NCBI GenBank assembly: GCA_964361655.1
Contig: CAYIBD010000009.1
Coordinates: 1-23,183, forward strand
Source: CAYIBD01 sp964361655
Lineage (GTDB): Bacteria; Patescibacteriota; Minisyncoccia; Sungbacterales; SURF-37
Direction: 5' to 3'
Length of the DNA: 23,183 bases
The notes beneath the pieces were generated by a model, which worked only from the letters and a program-made list of their open reading frames with translations, had not been told where the DNA came from and made no database searches. The translations under genes and the position numbers were made by a program. This document shows, piece after piece, positions 1-6,885 of the stretch; within the stretch, counting starts at the first letter, position 1; every line of letters starts with the position of its first letter.

Positions 1-189
1 AATCCGAGGCTAGTCCAAAAACTATTTCGGAGAGAACCAGCTATTTCCAGGTTCGGTTAGCTTTTCACTCCTTACCACAGCTCATCCGAAGGCGTTAAAC
101 GACCAACCGGTTCGGGCCTCCCCCCGCCTTTCGGCGGGGTTCACCCTGGCCATGGCAAGCTCACCTGGTTTCGGGTCGCATGAGTGCTG

Positions 190-324
190 CCTATCAGTTC
201 ATAGTTAATGGTTCTTAGTTTTAGTTATCAGTTTTTGGTTATAGTTGAACTATAACTAATAACTAAAAAACTAAAACTATCAGTCGAGCTGGGCTCGACG
301 GAACCAGAAACTATGAACTGAAGA
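190..324 (-). repeat. 23S insertion I: AT-rich long hairpin (E. coli ~652-668)
   Basis: This stretch lies between the conserved AACAGGGCG and GACCCGAAACC blocks, where E. coli has only about 15 nt. The outer 12-nt arms, 195-206 (cagttcatagtt) and 309-320, are perfectly complementary. The interior is built from words of the type taactaa/aaaactaaa, and the arms on either side of a centre near 247 are largely complementary, with a perfect core of 240-246 against 248-254. A separate small hairpin (gtcgag/ctcgac) sits at 282-299. It has no ORF or intron-like core. It resembles an rRNA intervening sequence folding into one extended stem. Confidence 0.8.
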
Positions 325-439
325 CGCCCTGTTAAGACTCGCTTTCGCTGTGCCTCGGCTCCTCACGGAGCTTAGACCAGCAACACTCATTCACTCGTTG
401 GCTCATTCTTCAATAGGCACGACGTCGCACTTCGCTACC

Positions 440-648
440 GCTGCGTGCTCCGTAGCTTCCAGCTTCCAGCTTCCAGCTTCCACTGTCGTAGCTTCCAGCT
501 TCCAGCTTCCAGCTTCCAGCTCAATCGAGCTGGTTGCCGGTAGCTGGTGGCTGGGAGCCGCGTAAGCGGTAGCTGGCAGCTGGGAGGTCGCGAAGCGACC
601 ATGCTGGTAGCTAGGAGCGGAACACGAAGCGATAGCGTAGTGTTCCGT
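440..648 (-). repeat. 23S insertion II in helix 25 region, with agcttcc tandem units
   Basis: This insertion falls between the conserved ACCTGAAACC...CCTACAAG block and the GAAGAATGAGCC block, in the helix-25 region (E. coli ~530-560), a classical site of rRNA intervening sequences. It contains tandem 7-mers of cttccag (about 460-518), a hairpin at 585-600 (ggtcgc/gcgacc), and a hairpin at 618-647 with 8-bp arms (cggaacac/gtgttccg) that forms the base of the insertion. Positions 511-569 are a perfect inverted copy of 1008-1066 in insertion III. Excision has not been shown. Confidence 0.8.
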
Positions 649-964
649 CTCCTTGTAGGCATATGGTTTCAGGTACTATTTCACCGCCCTCACCGGGCTG
701 CTTTTCACCTTTCCCTCACGGTACTGGTTCACTATCGGTGGCAGTGGGTATTTAGCCTTGGCTCACTAGTCGAGCCTGTTTCCCGCGCAGTCGTCGAACG
801 GCGCGGTACTCAAGTTGAAATGCAGAGAGCATAAGACCGTTTTCGCATACAGGACTATTACCTTCTCTGGTGCGCCGTTCCAGGCGTCTTCTGCTAACGA
901 AGTCTTAACTTCTGGCTCTCCAAGAGGCCCGCCTGCCTTTCGGCGGGCAGGTTGCCCTCTTACG

Positions 965-1122
965 CATTCCACTTACAACTGCTACCGCAGCTACCAGCTC
1001 CCAGCCACCGCTTACGCGGCTCCCAGCCACCAGCTACCGGCAACCAGCTCGATTGAGCTGGAAGCTAGAAGCTGGATGCTGAAAGCTACGTATAGTAGAA
1101 GCTGAAAGCTGGCAGCGGAGCG
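965..1122 (-). repeat. 23S insertion III (E. coli ~272-290), inverted partner of insertion II
   Basis: It lies between the conserved AACAGCCCAGAGC block and the GTTAGCAGAAGACGCC block, where E. coli has about 20 nt. A GC-rich hairpin at 922-961 (arms aagag.../...ctctt, loop ttt) borders it. Positions 1008-1066 are the exact reverse complement of 511-569. The similarity continues to 1090 against 487 with three mismatches, so about 84 bp are near-perfect. The outer part near 1000 is also related but more diverged. The shared words (agctacc, agctccc, agctgga) show common descent with insertion II. Confidence 0.8.
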
Positions 1123-1129
1123 ATAGCTC

Positions 1130-1292
<163 letters not shown>

Positions 1293-1596
1293 GGTTTCTG
1301 TTCCTCCGGTTACTGAGATGTTTCACTTCACCGGGTTGGCTCGCACGCGGTATTACCCGCGCCGCGATCCGAAGTTACTCGGATCAGGTTTCCCCATTCG
1401 GACATCGCCGGATCAAAGGTTGCTCGCCACCTCCCCGACGCGTATCGCCGGCACGCCACGTCCTTCATCGCCCCACTGTCCCTAGGCATCCTCCATACGC
1501 CCTTTGCGTACCCCGCCACAAGGTGTCGGGGTCCCGCACATGTTGTTCGATGTTTCTTCCACTTATTCAATTTTCAATATTCCATCCGTCCTCAAC

Positions 1597-1640
1597 CCTC
1601 AGCGAACCGCCTCTTCTACCCGAGACGAGATCCGCTGAGG
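1597..1640 (-). other. Leader RNA stem upstream of 23S
   Basis: Between the promoter and the 23S 5' end, 8-nt arms 1597-1604 (cctcagcg) and 1633-1640 are perfectly complementary. Such a structured leader is expected near an rRNA processing site, but its role here is inferred. Apart from this stem, the terminator-like hairpin at 1662-1683 and the promoter, I see no gene in 1517-1914 and no tRNA or 16S sequence. Confidence 0.4.
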
Positions 1641-1661
1641 ATCAGGGAACCCCCGAGAATT

Positions 1662-1683
1662 GAAAAACCGCTCTTTCAAGCGG
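1662..1683 (-). terminator. Terminator-like hairpin with U-tract inside the 23S leader
   Basis: On the minus strand the sequence reads CCGCT-tgaaag-AGCGG followed by TTTTTC. This is a short stem with a U-run, placed about 100 nt after the predicted 23S promoter and about 150 nt before the 23S 5' end. It may be a weak terminator, an attenuator bypassed by rRNA antitermination, or a processing stem. Confidence 0.35.
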
Positions 1684-1776
1684 CCTTCCCGCGCCGAGCC
1701 AAACCTGACGGTCAGCCGGATGTTCGACGGTAAGCCGCCTCCATACGATTTTCTGTGTTCCTAGTCATGTAGCCGC

Positions 1777-1805
1777 ATCATAGCGAAGGAGGGTCGGGCC
1801 GTCAA
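1777..1805 (-). promoter_or_regulatory. Promoter for the unlinked 23S gene
   Basis: On the minus strand TTGACG (1800-1805) and TATGAT (1777-1782) are separated by exactly 17 nt. Transcription would start near 1770, giving a leader of about 250 nt before the 23S 5' end. It lies downstream of the terminator hairpin of the preceding gene, which fits an independently transcribed 23S gene. Confidence 0.7.
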
Positions 1806-1858
1806 GGGGGGACGGGAAAGTTCTCCACAGCCGTTGGCAAGACAGGAATCGAGATACA

Positions 1859-1884
1859 AACGTCGCCTCGATCGAGGCGACGTT
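1859..1884 (-). terminator. Terminator after the MscS-like gene
   Basis: This is a perfect 26-nt palindrome with 13-bp arms (aacgtcgcctcga and complement), 30 nt past the stop codon of the 231-aa gene. On the minus strand it is followed by a modest T-rich tail (TGTAT). It separates that gene from the 23S promoter. The palindrome could also bind a regulator, but its placement favours termination. Confidence 0.6.
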
Positions 1885-1914
1885 CCTGGACTACCGTTGT
1901 GGTGGGGTTGACTC

Positions 1915-2610
1915 CTACCTACCGGAGATGTCTCGGCGTACGCGGTCAATAAAGGCGCTCGCCGCATCCTTCCCGCCCAGGCCAAAGGCCAGGCCAAAGG
2001 CCAGGGCCAGCATCGCCACCAGGCCGGTGATGAGCGTCTGGAGCAGGATGGTCGCCACCCCCAGTTGCAGCAGGGCAGCGGTCACCGCGAAGATCCAAAT
2101 CGCCCAGCGAACCATGACGCCGACGACGGCACCGTGCATCCCGGCTGCATCCGCAGCGCTCCGCGTTGTGCGTTCGACTACTTCGGCGATCTTCAGCGCG
2201 ATGATCAAGATCAACGCCGCAACCACGACATTCGGCAGGTAGTACAGCACCTGCGTGAGGAAATCGCTCACCTGCGAGAGGCCAAGAATGTTGACCGCCG
2301 CGAGCAGGAACACAATGATCAGAAACCACTTCACGAGCCCGCCGATGAAGGCGCCCGCGTTCAGCCGTACGCCGCCGCGCTCGAGCGCCTTCTCCACCTC
2401 GAGCTGTTGGAGGAGCGCATCCACCCGCAGCGCCCGCACGACCTGCTCAACGAGCTTCCCCAACGCCGCAGCGACAATCCAGCCGATGAGGAAGACGATG
2501 AGCGCCCCGATGAAGAACGGCACGAAATTTGCCACTCCGTCCCAGGACTGTCGGAGCGATAACCCAATCACATAGCCCCAATCTTGAAGTACCATAGAGA
2601 TTATCCGCAT
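1915..2610 (-). CDS. MscS/CmpX-like small membrane channel protein
   Basis: A 231-aa protein with about four to five membrane segments (near residues 30-50, 85-110, 120-142, 163-185 and 190-208). It ends in the GLAFGLGGKDAA motif (about 208-219) and a short basic tail. This glycine-rich helix followed by GGKDAA is typical of the 'conserved TM helix' family (PF05552 type) related to the pore helix of MscS mechanosensitive channels. The cytoplasmic beta domain of true MscS is absent, so it is a minimal, CmpX-like form. A role in osmotic response or membrane integrity is family-level inference. No clear Shine-Dalgarno precedes the first ATG; Met6 is an alternative start. It is divergent from efp and followed by a palindromic terminator. 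Confidence 0.8.
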   Translation of the reverse strand: MRIISMVLQDWGYVIGLSLRQSWDGVANFVPFFIGALIVFLIGWIVAAALGKLVEQVVRALRVDALLQQLEVEKALERGGVRLNAGAFIGGLVKWFLIIVFLLAAVNILGLSQVSDFLTQVLYYLPNVVVAALILIIALKIAEVVERTTRSAADAAGMHGAVVGVMVRWAIWIFAVTAALLQLGVATILLQTLITGLVAMLALAFGLAFGLGGKDAASAFIDRVRRDISGR

Positions 2611-2734
2611 CGGAGACGCACTGCCGCACTATGCACCGATGCAGCAGCGCGTCTCACTGTTAGAGTTAAAACAGCTGACACTTCCCTCCCGCAGAACGCG
2701 GGATCGACCCAGAAGCGTTCAAACGGCTACTCCT

Positions 2735-2763
2735 ATTGTAAGACGTACGTCACGGATGGTAAA
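2735..2763 (-). promoter_or_regulatory. Candidate promoter of the MscS-like gene, with palindrome in spacer
   Basis: On the minus strand TTTACC (2758-2763) and TACAAT (2735-2740) are 17 nt apart. The spacer contains the perfect 10-nt palindrome gacgtacgtc (2742-2751), a possible operator. The leader would be about 118 nt and includes a small cccgc/gcggg hairpin. Confidence 0.4.
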
Positions 2764-2821
2764 AACATTTATCCACACCCGGCGCTCGGCGCATGCCTAG
2801 TCAGCTCCGCGACGAGGCGGC

Positions 2822-2850
2822 TTGATGTCTTCAACCACGCTCGGTATGCT
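2822..2850 (+). promoter_or_regulatory. Promoter of efp
   Basis: TTGATG (2822-2827) and TATGCT (2845-2850) are 17 nt apart. Transcription would start near 2857, only about 23 nt before the ATG. The short leader is occupied by the hairpin cggcac-ggta-gtgccg (2856-2871), and no Shine-Dalgarno is visible. Confidence 0.6.
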
Positions 2851-2879
2851 GCATACGGCACGGTAGTGCCGCAACAAGT

Positions 2880-3458
2880 ATGCTCTCGATTAACGACCTT
2901 GCACCCAAGATGATCCTCCTCATTGATGGCCACCCCTACCAGCTCCTTGAGGTGAAACGCCTACACATGGGGCGGGGCGGCTCATCGGTTCAAACCAGAA
3001 TCCGGAACCTTACGACGGGTCAGGTGTTCTCGCGGAACTTCAAGCCCGCTGATTCGTTCGCCGAAGCCGATATCGAAAAGCGTGAACTCATATACCTCTA
3101 CCATCATCGCGGCGAGTACGTTCTGGCCGAGAAGGATCACCCGCAACAGCGCTACACTCTCAACGCCGAGCAGCTCGGCGATGCCTCCCCGTGGCTCAAG
3201 CCAGCGACACCGGTCACGGCTATCTTCGTGGATGGCGCACTGGCCTCGGTTACCCCACCGATCAAGGTTGAACTCAAGGTCACGGAAGCACCGCCGGGGC
3301 TCCGCGGAGACACCGTGAGCGGCGCCACGAAAGAAGTCACGCTCGAGACCGGTACGAAAATTCAGGTCCCGCTTTTCGTAAACGAGGGGGACGTTGTTCG
3401 TGTGAATACAGAAACGGGAGAATACGCGGAGCGGGTGAACAAGGCCCCGGCGGGGTAG
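2880..3458 (+). CDS. efp: Elongation factor P
   Basis: A 192-aa protein of normal EF-P length with all three beta-barrel domains: N-terminal KOW-like (1-65), OB domain II (about 68-130) and OB domain III (about 133-190, with PPGLRGDTVSGATKEVTLETG). EF-P enters the ribosomal E site and rescues ribosomes stalled at polyproline. That suits this genome, whose secreted proteins carry long Pro runs. The domain I loop that reaches the P-site tRNA reads HMGRGG (29-34). The tip residue, usually the modified Lys of PGKG, is Arg32, as in the EarP-rhamnosylated class, but the preceding Pro is Met. No modification enzyme is in the window. It converges with the ATPase gene 8 nt away. Confidence 0.95.
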   Translation: MLSINDLAPKMILLIDGHPYQLLEVKRLHMGRGGSSVQTRIRNLTTGQVFSRNFKPADSFAEADIEKRELIYLYHHRGEYVLAEKDHPQQRYTLNAEQLGDASPWLKPATPVTAIFVDGALASVTPPIKVELKVTEAPPGLRGDTVSGATKEVTLETGTKIQVPLFVNEGDVVRVNTETGEYAERVNKAPAG

Positions 3459-3466
3459 CAGCAGCG

Positions 3467-5323
3467 TCATTCAAATCGAATCGTTTCGCCCGGCCGGAGC
3501 ACGCGGGGCGCTTCACTACCCGCGCTGGTGGCAGGCGTATCGGGCGATTCCTTGGCACGGAGCGACTCGGCGAGCACCCGCCGGAGTTCAGCCAGGTGCA
3601 AGTCGGTCTTGGGCCGAAGCGGAGGAGCCCTCGGCGGAGACCGGTGCGAACCCTCGCCTCGCGACCGGAGTGAACGGAGCGATAGCGACGCCTCCGTCGT
3701 TCTCTCGACAACGTCTTTTCGCGAATCGTCGGCTCGAAGAGGAGGCCTGCCCTCAGCACTGGCTTTGGCCCGGTATTTGATGAGATCCATATGATCCTCG
3801 CAGTAGACCGGGCGCTTGCCGTCGGGCTGGAATGGCACCAGGATCCGCTTGCCGTCTACGGCACAAAACGCCTCGTACATCGGCCGCTCCGCCTCGCTCG
3901 GCTTCAGCACCGGCTCTCGAGCCGTACCTGGTTCGTCGGAGCGAGAGCCAGGCGAAGGGATACGGGCGCCTAGTGGGAGGGTGCGCTCCCTCCTTGCCTC
4001 CGGGCGCACAAGAGCCGCGGCGGCTCCCTCGCTCGCGAATTGGATGAAGCCACGGATCTTCTCCTCCACAACCTGGCGGGGCGTGCCATAGCGCTCACGC
4101 GACTGCTGGATAATGTTTTCACGGAACGTCTCGGCGGGACGCGGGGCGGGCGGCAAGGTCTCAGCCGAGAAGGGACGCGACGTCAGGCCGTCAATCATCA
4201 GCTTCACGTAAATGTTTTTGAAGCCGAGGTTCACAAGATCCTGGATGGTGAACTCGGGCATGAACTCCTTCTCGAAGAGCTCGGCATCCTCGCCGCCGAT
4301 GCGGAAGACAACCATCGTCCCGACATTGCCGAAGATGGCGTGCTGCACCATCTCTTCCATCTGGAAGATATACTGGTGCGCGACGGTGAGGTTCAAACGA
4401 TACTTCCGCGCCTCGGATAGGATGTTGGCGAATGATTCGGTGGCGAAGTTCTGGAACTCATCAACATACAGGTAAAAATCCCGGCGCTCCGGCTCGGGAA
4501 CATCCACGCGGCTCATCGCCGTCAGGTAGAGCTTCGTCACGAGCATGGCGCCCAACAGCCGCGAGTTCTCCTCGCCAATTTTGCCTTTGGCGAGGTTGAC
4601 GATGAAAATCTTCCCCTCGTCCATGAGCTGCCGCATGTCAACCGCCGAATCAACCTGCCCGATGATGTTGCGGATCAATGGGTTGGAGGAGAACTGACCC
4701 ACCTTGTTTTGGATGGCGGCGACGGCCTCGCGCATGAATTGCTCGGGGTATTTCGCAAATTCATTCTCCCAAAAGCCCTTGATAACCGGGTCGGTGATCT
4801 CGGCGACTACCCGCCTACGGAATTCCTTTTCGCCGAACATCCGATTGACACCGAGGAGTGTTGCGCCGGGAATCTCCAAAAGCCCGAGAATGGCATTGGC
4901 GAGGAGGTACTCCATGCGCGGCGACCAGACATCGGGCCAGATTTTCTTGAACACACCCAAAAGCCCCGAGGAGACGAGGTGACGCTGATCTTCGCCGACC
5001 TTTTCCATGATGTTGAACGCCACGGGGTAGTCGGTGTCGGCGGGGTTAAAGTAGATGACGTCGCTGGAGCGGTGGCGCGGCACGAAATCGAGCATTTTTT
5101 CCGCATACTCGCCATGGGGATCAACCACGGCCACCCCGCGCCCGGCCTGAATGTCTTGGATCGTCATGTTTTCCAGGAGCGTTGACTTGCCCATCCCGGT
5201 CTTCCCGATGATGTAGACGTGCTTCCTCCGATCCTCGCGCTTGATACCGAAACGCTTCCGCTCACCGCGAAAGTTGGTCTCGGCAAAAAGGGTAATGTCG
5301 TTTGCGGCGGCAGGTTCAGGCAT
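3467..5323 (-). CDS. HerA/TraG-type ATPase with degenerate zinc ribbon tail
   Basis: A 618-aa P-loop ATPase. Walker A is GKTGMGKS (40-47), VAVVDPHGEYAE follows (64-75), Walker B is YLYVDEF (284-290), and the sensor segment AHQYIFQM is at 315-322. The order fits the TraD/VirD4 and HerA/DUF87 group of DNA or protein translocation motors. It has no transmembrane helix, unlike classical VirD4; the adjacent 448-aa membrane protein probably anchors it (inference). Residues about 395-615 form a low-complexity tail that contains a ribbon-like segment, FCAVDGKRILVPF...RPVYCEDH (486-511). There the usual CxxC pairs are reduced to one Cys each, with Asp and His in the second places. Residues 546-561 are a Ser/Arg low-complexity patch. 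The gene follows the 448-aa gene by 57 nt and is likely cotranscribed. The substrate is unknown. Confidence 0.85.
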   Translation of the reverse strand: MPEPAAANDITLFAETNFRGERKRFGIKREDRRKHVYIIGKTGMGKSTLLENMTIQDIQAGRGVAVVDPHGEYAEKMLDFVPRHRSSDVIYFNPADTDYPVAFNIMEKVGEDQRHLVSSGLLGVFKKIWPDVWSPRMEYLLANAILGLLEIPGATLLGVNRMFGEKEFRRRVVAEITDPVIKGFWENEFAKYPEQFMREAVAAIQNKVGQFSSNPLIRNIIGQVDSAVDMRQLMDEGKIFIVNLAKGKIGEENSRLLGAMLVTKLYLTAMSRVDVPEPERRDFYLYVDEFQNFATESFANILSEARKYRLNLTVAHQYIFQMEEMVQHAIFGNVGTMVVFRIGGEDAELFEKEFMPEFTIQDLVNLGFKNIYVKLMIDGLTSRPFSAETLPPAPRPAETFRENIIQQSRERYGTPRQVVEEKIRGFIQFASEGAAAALVRPEARRERTLPLGARIPSPGSRSDEPGTAREPVLKPSEAERPMYEAFCAVDGKRILVPFQPDGKRPVYCEDHMDLIKYRAKASAEGRPPLRADDSRKDVVERTTEASLSLRSLRSRGEGSHRSPPRAPPLRPKTDLHLAELRRVLAESLRAKESPDTPATSAGSEAPRVLRPGETIRFE

Positions 5324-5380
5324 GGCCTCGTACTAGCCAACGGCTAACGTCGCGGGCCGCCAGGGGCGAGCCTCGCTTCT

Positions 5381-6727
5381 CTAACCTACTGGCAGGGTGG
5401 CGGGCGGTTCGGAGCGTCGGGCTTCGATCCGCGGGATCATCGGGGCTTTCGCACTCATGGTCGGGAAGTGGAAGATGGTCGCAAGTTCTTCGGTATTCAG
5501 CACGATAACGGCCGACCGCAGCGAAAAGGTGTCGCGGAAGGGTTTCCGTATCTGATAATACCAGTAGTAGAGGCGCTTGCGATACGCCTTGCGCCACCGC
5601 TTGATCGGCGACGGCCACCACCACGGCAGCTGGGTGGGCATGGATTTTGAATTCAAGACAAAGGCGTTCATCGTCTGGGTGTTGTACGTCTTGAGAGCGC
5701 CGATGAACGAGGAGAGTTGCGAAAGGGAGAAGACATCGCGGCGCGCGACGTAGCAGAAACGGACCACGCATTCAAACCCGGGCTTCAAGATGTTCCGCTC
5801 AATGGCCGCAACGATATCTCGGGTTCCGGGAGAGAGGTGCAGCATGAGCGATGTCCCGATGCCCGCCTCTTCCCGCTGGGGTGGCCGTACCTCTCCTGGA
5901 CCGAGCCCGAAGAGCGGTCGCAACGGTTCTCCCCAGCCACGGAGTACGGGTTCAGCCGGCTCCAAAAGCCCCCCCAGCCATCCCTTCTCCGGTGCTACCT
6001 TCTTGCCGGTGAGTTTTGCAACAAGCTTCTCTCCTTCCTTCTTCCAGTGATCGGTGCTCGGCTCCTGCGTGGGTCGGAACAAGATGTGGAAACCAACGTG
6101 CTCCCCGGGCCGGGTCTTCCCGAACATTTCGGCTATGGAGGCGAAGGGGTCAACTTTCGTAAACTCTTCCTGGTTGGGGGCAAGGGCGACAATGTCGCGG
6201 TAGGTGCGGAGGGGGTAGGCATCTTCCTTGGCGAGCTTGAACTCCACGCCGAAGAGATCCCATTCGTCACTGGGGACATCGCGGGGGAGCTTCCCCATGT
6301 AGTCCTCGACCTCGCTGACTTCGGCCTCCGGATACTGGGCATAGATCTGGGCTTCAACCACGTTCCGAAAAAACACCGGCGCCCGAATGTAAAACCGCGT
6401 GTCACCGCCCATGGACACCATCTCGAAGATAATGTAGTCGTGCTGCAGCCCCTCCCAATACTTCTCGAGTGGATCGAAATCCCAGTACATCGTCTGCAGC
6501 CCGAAGAAAATCTGCTCCATGGCCTCGGGGGTCTTTTGGATCGTGCGCGGGATGCGGACCTCGAGGAGCACCCAGGCGAGATTCGAAACGTAGCGCACCC
6601 GTAGGTAGAAAAGCCAAAACTGCCACCCAATGTAGCAGAGGAGCGGCGGCGCCCAGAGCCACCAGGTATTGGCGATCAGCGCCCAGGCAATGGCGAACTG
6701 ATCAAAGAATTGGCTGAGATCGGACAT
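5381..6727 (-). CDS. Membrane-anchored partner of the HerA/TraG-type ATPase
   Basis: A 448-aa protein with one long hydrophobic N-terminal segment (about 12-44, rich in Trp) followed by a soluble region. The soluble region has mixed alpha/beta character, including repeated units such as VFFRNVVEAQIYAQYPEAEVSEVEDY and FHILFRPTQEPS, and a basic patch near residues 365-385 (WWWPSPIKRWRKAYRKR). I do not recognise a named catalytic motif. Proteins of this type sit next to TraG-like ATPases in Patescibacteria, so it may be the membrane platform for the motor; this is context-based inference. The start ATG lies 6 nt after a TATACT hexamer and has no properly spaced Shine-Dalgarno, suggesting a leaderless mRNA whose promoter overlaps the repeat element upstream. 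Confidence 0.75.
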   Translation of the reverse strand: MSDLSQFFDQFAIAWALIANTWWLWAPPLLCYIGWQFWLFYLRVRYVSNLAWVLLEVRIPRTIQKTPEAMEQIFFGLQTMYWDFDPLEKYWEGLQHDYIIFEMVSMGGDTRFYIRAPVFFRNVVEAQIYAQYPEAEVSEVEDYMGKLPRDVPSDEWDLFGVEFKLAKEDAYPLRTYRDIVALAPNQEEFTKVDPFASIAEMFGKTRPGEHVGFHILFRPTQEPSTDHWKKEGEKLVAKLTGKKVAPEKGWLGGLLEPAEPVLRGWGEPLRPLFGLGPGEVRPPQREEAGIGTSLMLHLSPGTRDIVAAIERNILKPGFECVVRFCYVARRDVFSLSQLSSFIGALKTYNTQTMNAFVLNSKSMPTQLPWWWPSPIKRWRKAYRKRLYYWYYQIRKPFRDTFSLRSAVIVLNTEELATIFHFPTMSAKAPMIPRIEARRSEPPATLPVG

Positions 6728-6733
6728 ACCCCT

Positions 6734-6739
6734 AGTATA
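6734..6739 (-). promoter_or_regulatory. -10-like hexamer for a leaderless start
   Basis: On the minus strand TATACT is followed by AGGGGT and then the ATG of the 448-aa gene. The predicted start of transcription therefore coincides with the start codon. Any -35 would be a TTTAGA-like word supplied by the TTTAGGG-type repeat element. Confidence 0.35.
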
Positions 6740-6743
6740 AACA

Positions 6744-6882
6744 AAAACCCTAAATTCTAAACTCTAAATCCTAAACAAACTCAAAATTCAAATGACCAAA
6801 CATCAAAACGGATTGCATTTTGGATATTTGGATTTTGAGCTTTGGATTTGCTTAGGGTTTAGAACTTAGGGTTTAGGATTTC
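6744..6882. repeat. Palindromic TTTAGGG-type intergenic element A
   Basis: About 140 bp of AT-rich sequence fill the spacer between the HARE-HTH gene and the 448-aa gene. The left half is made of ccctaaa/tctaaac/tcctaaac words followed by aaactcaaaattcaaatgac. The right half is the imperfect complement, ending in agggtttagaacttagggtt. The whole can fold into one imperfect stem with its centre near 6812. The left half closely resembles the reverse complement of the right half of element B (8900-8966). Heptamers of this type match plant-telomere-like words only by chance. Confidence 0.75.
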
Positions 6883-6885
6883 CGC

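Noticed and set aside
455..520. agcttcc tandem units as a CRISPR array
   Set aside because: The units are 7 bp without spacers and lie within the rRNA insertion.
1517..1914. A tRNA or 16S 3' end upstream of 23S
   Set aside because: No cloverleaf, T-loop or anti-Shine-Dalgarno region of 16S is visible on the minus strand.
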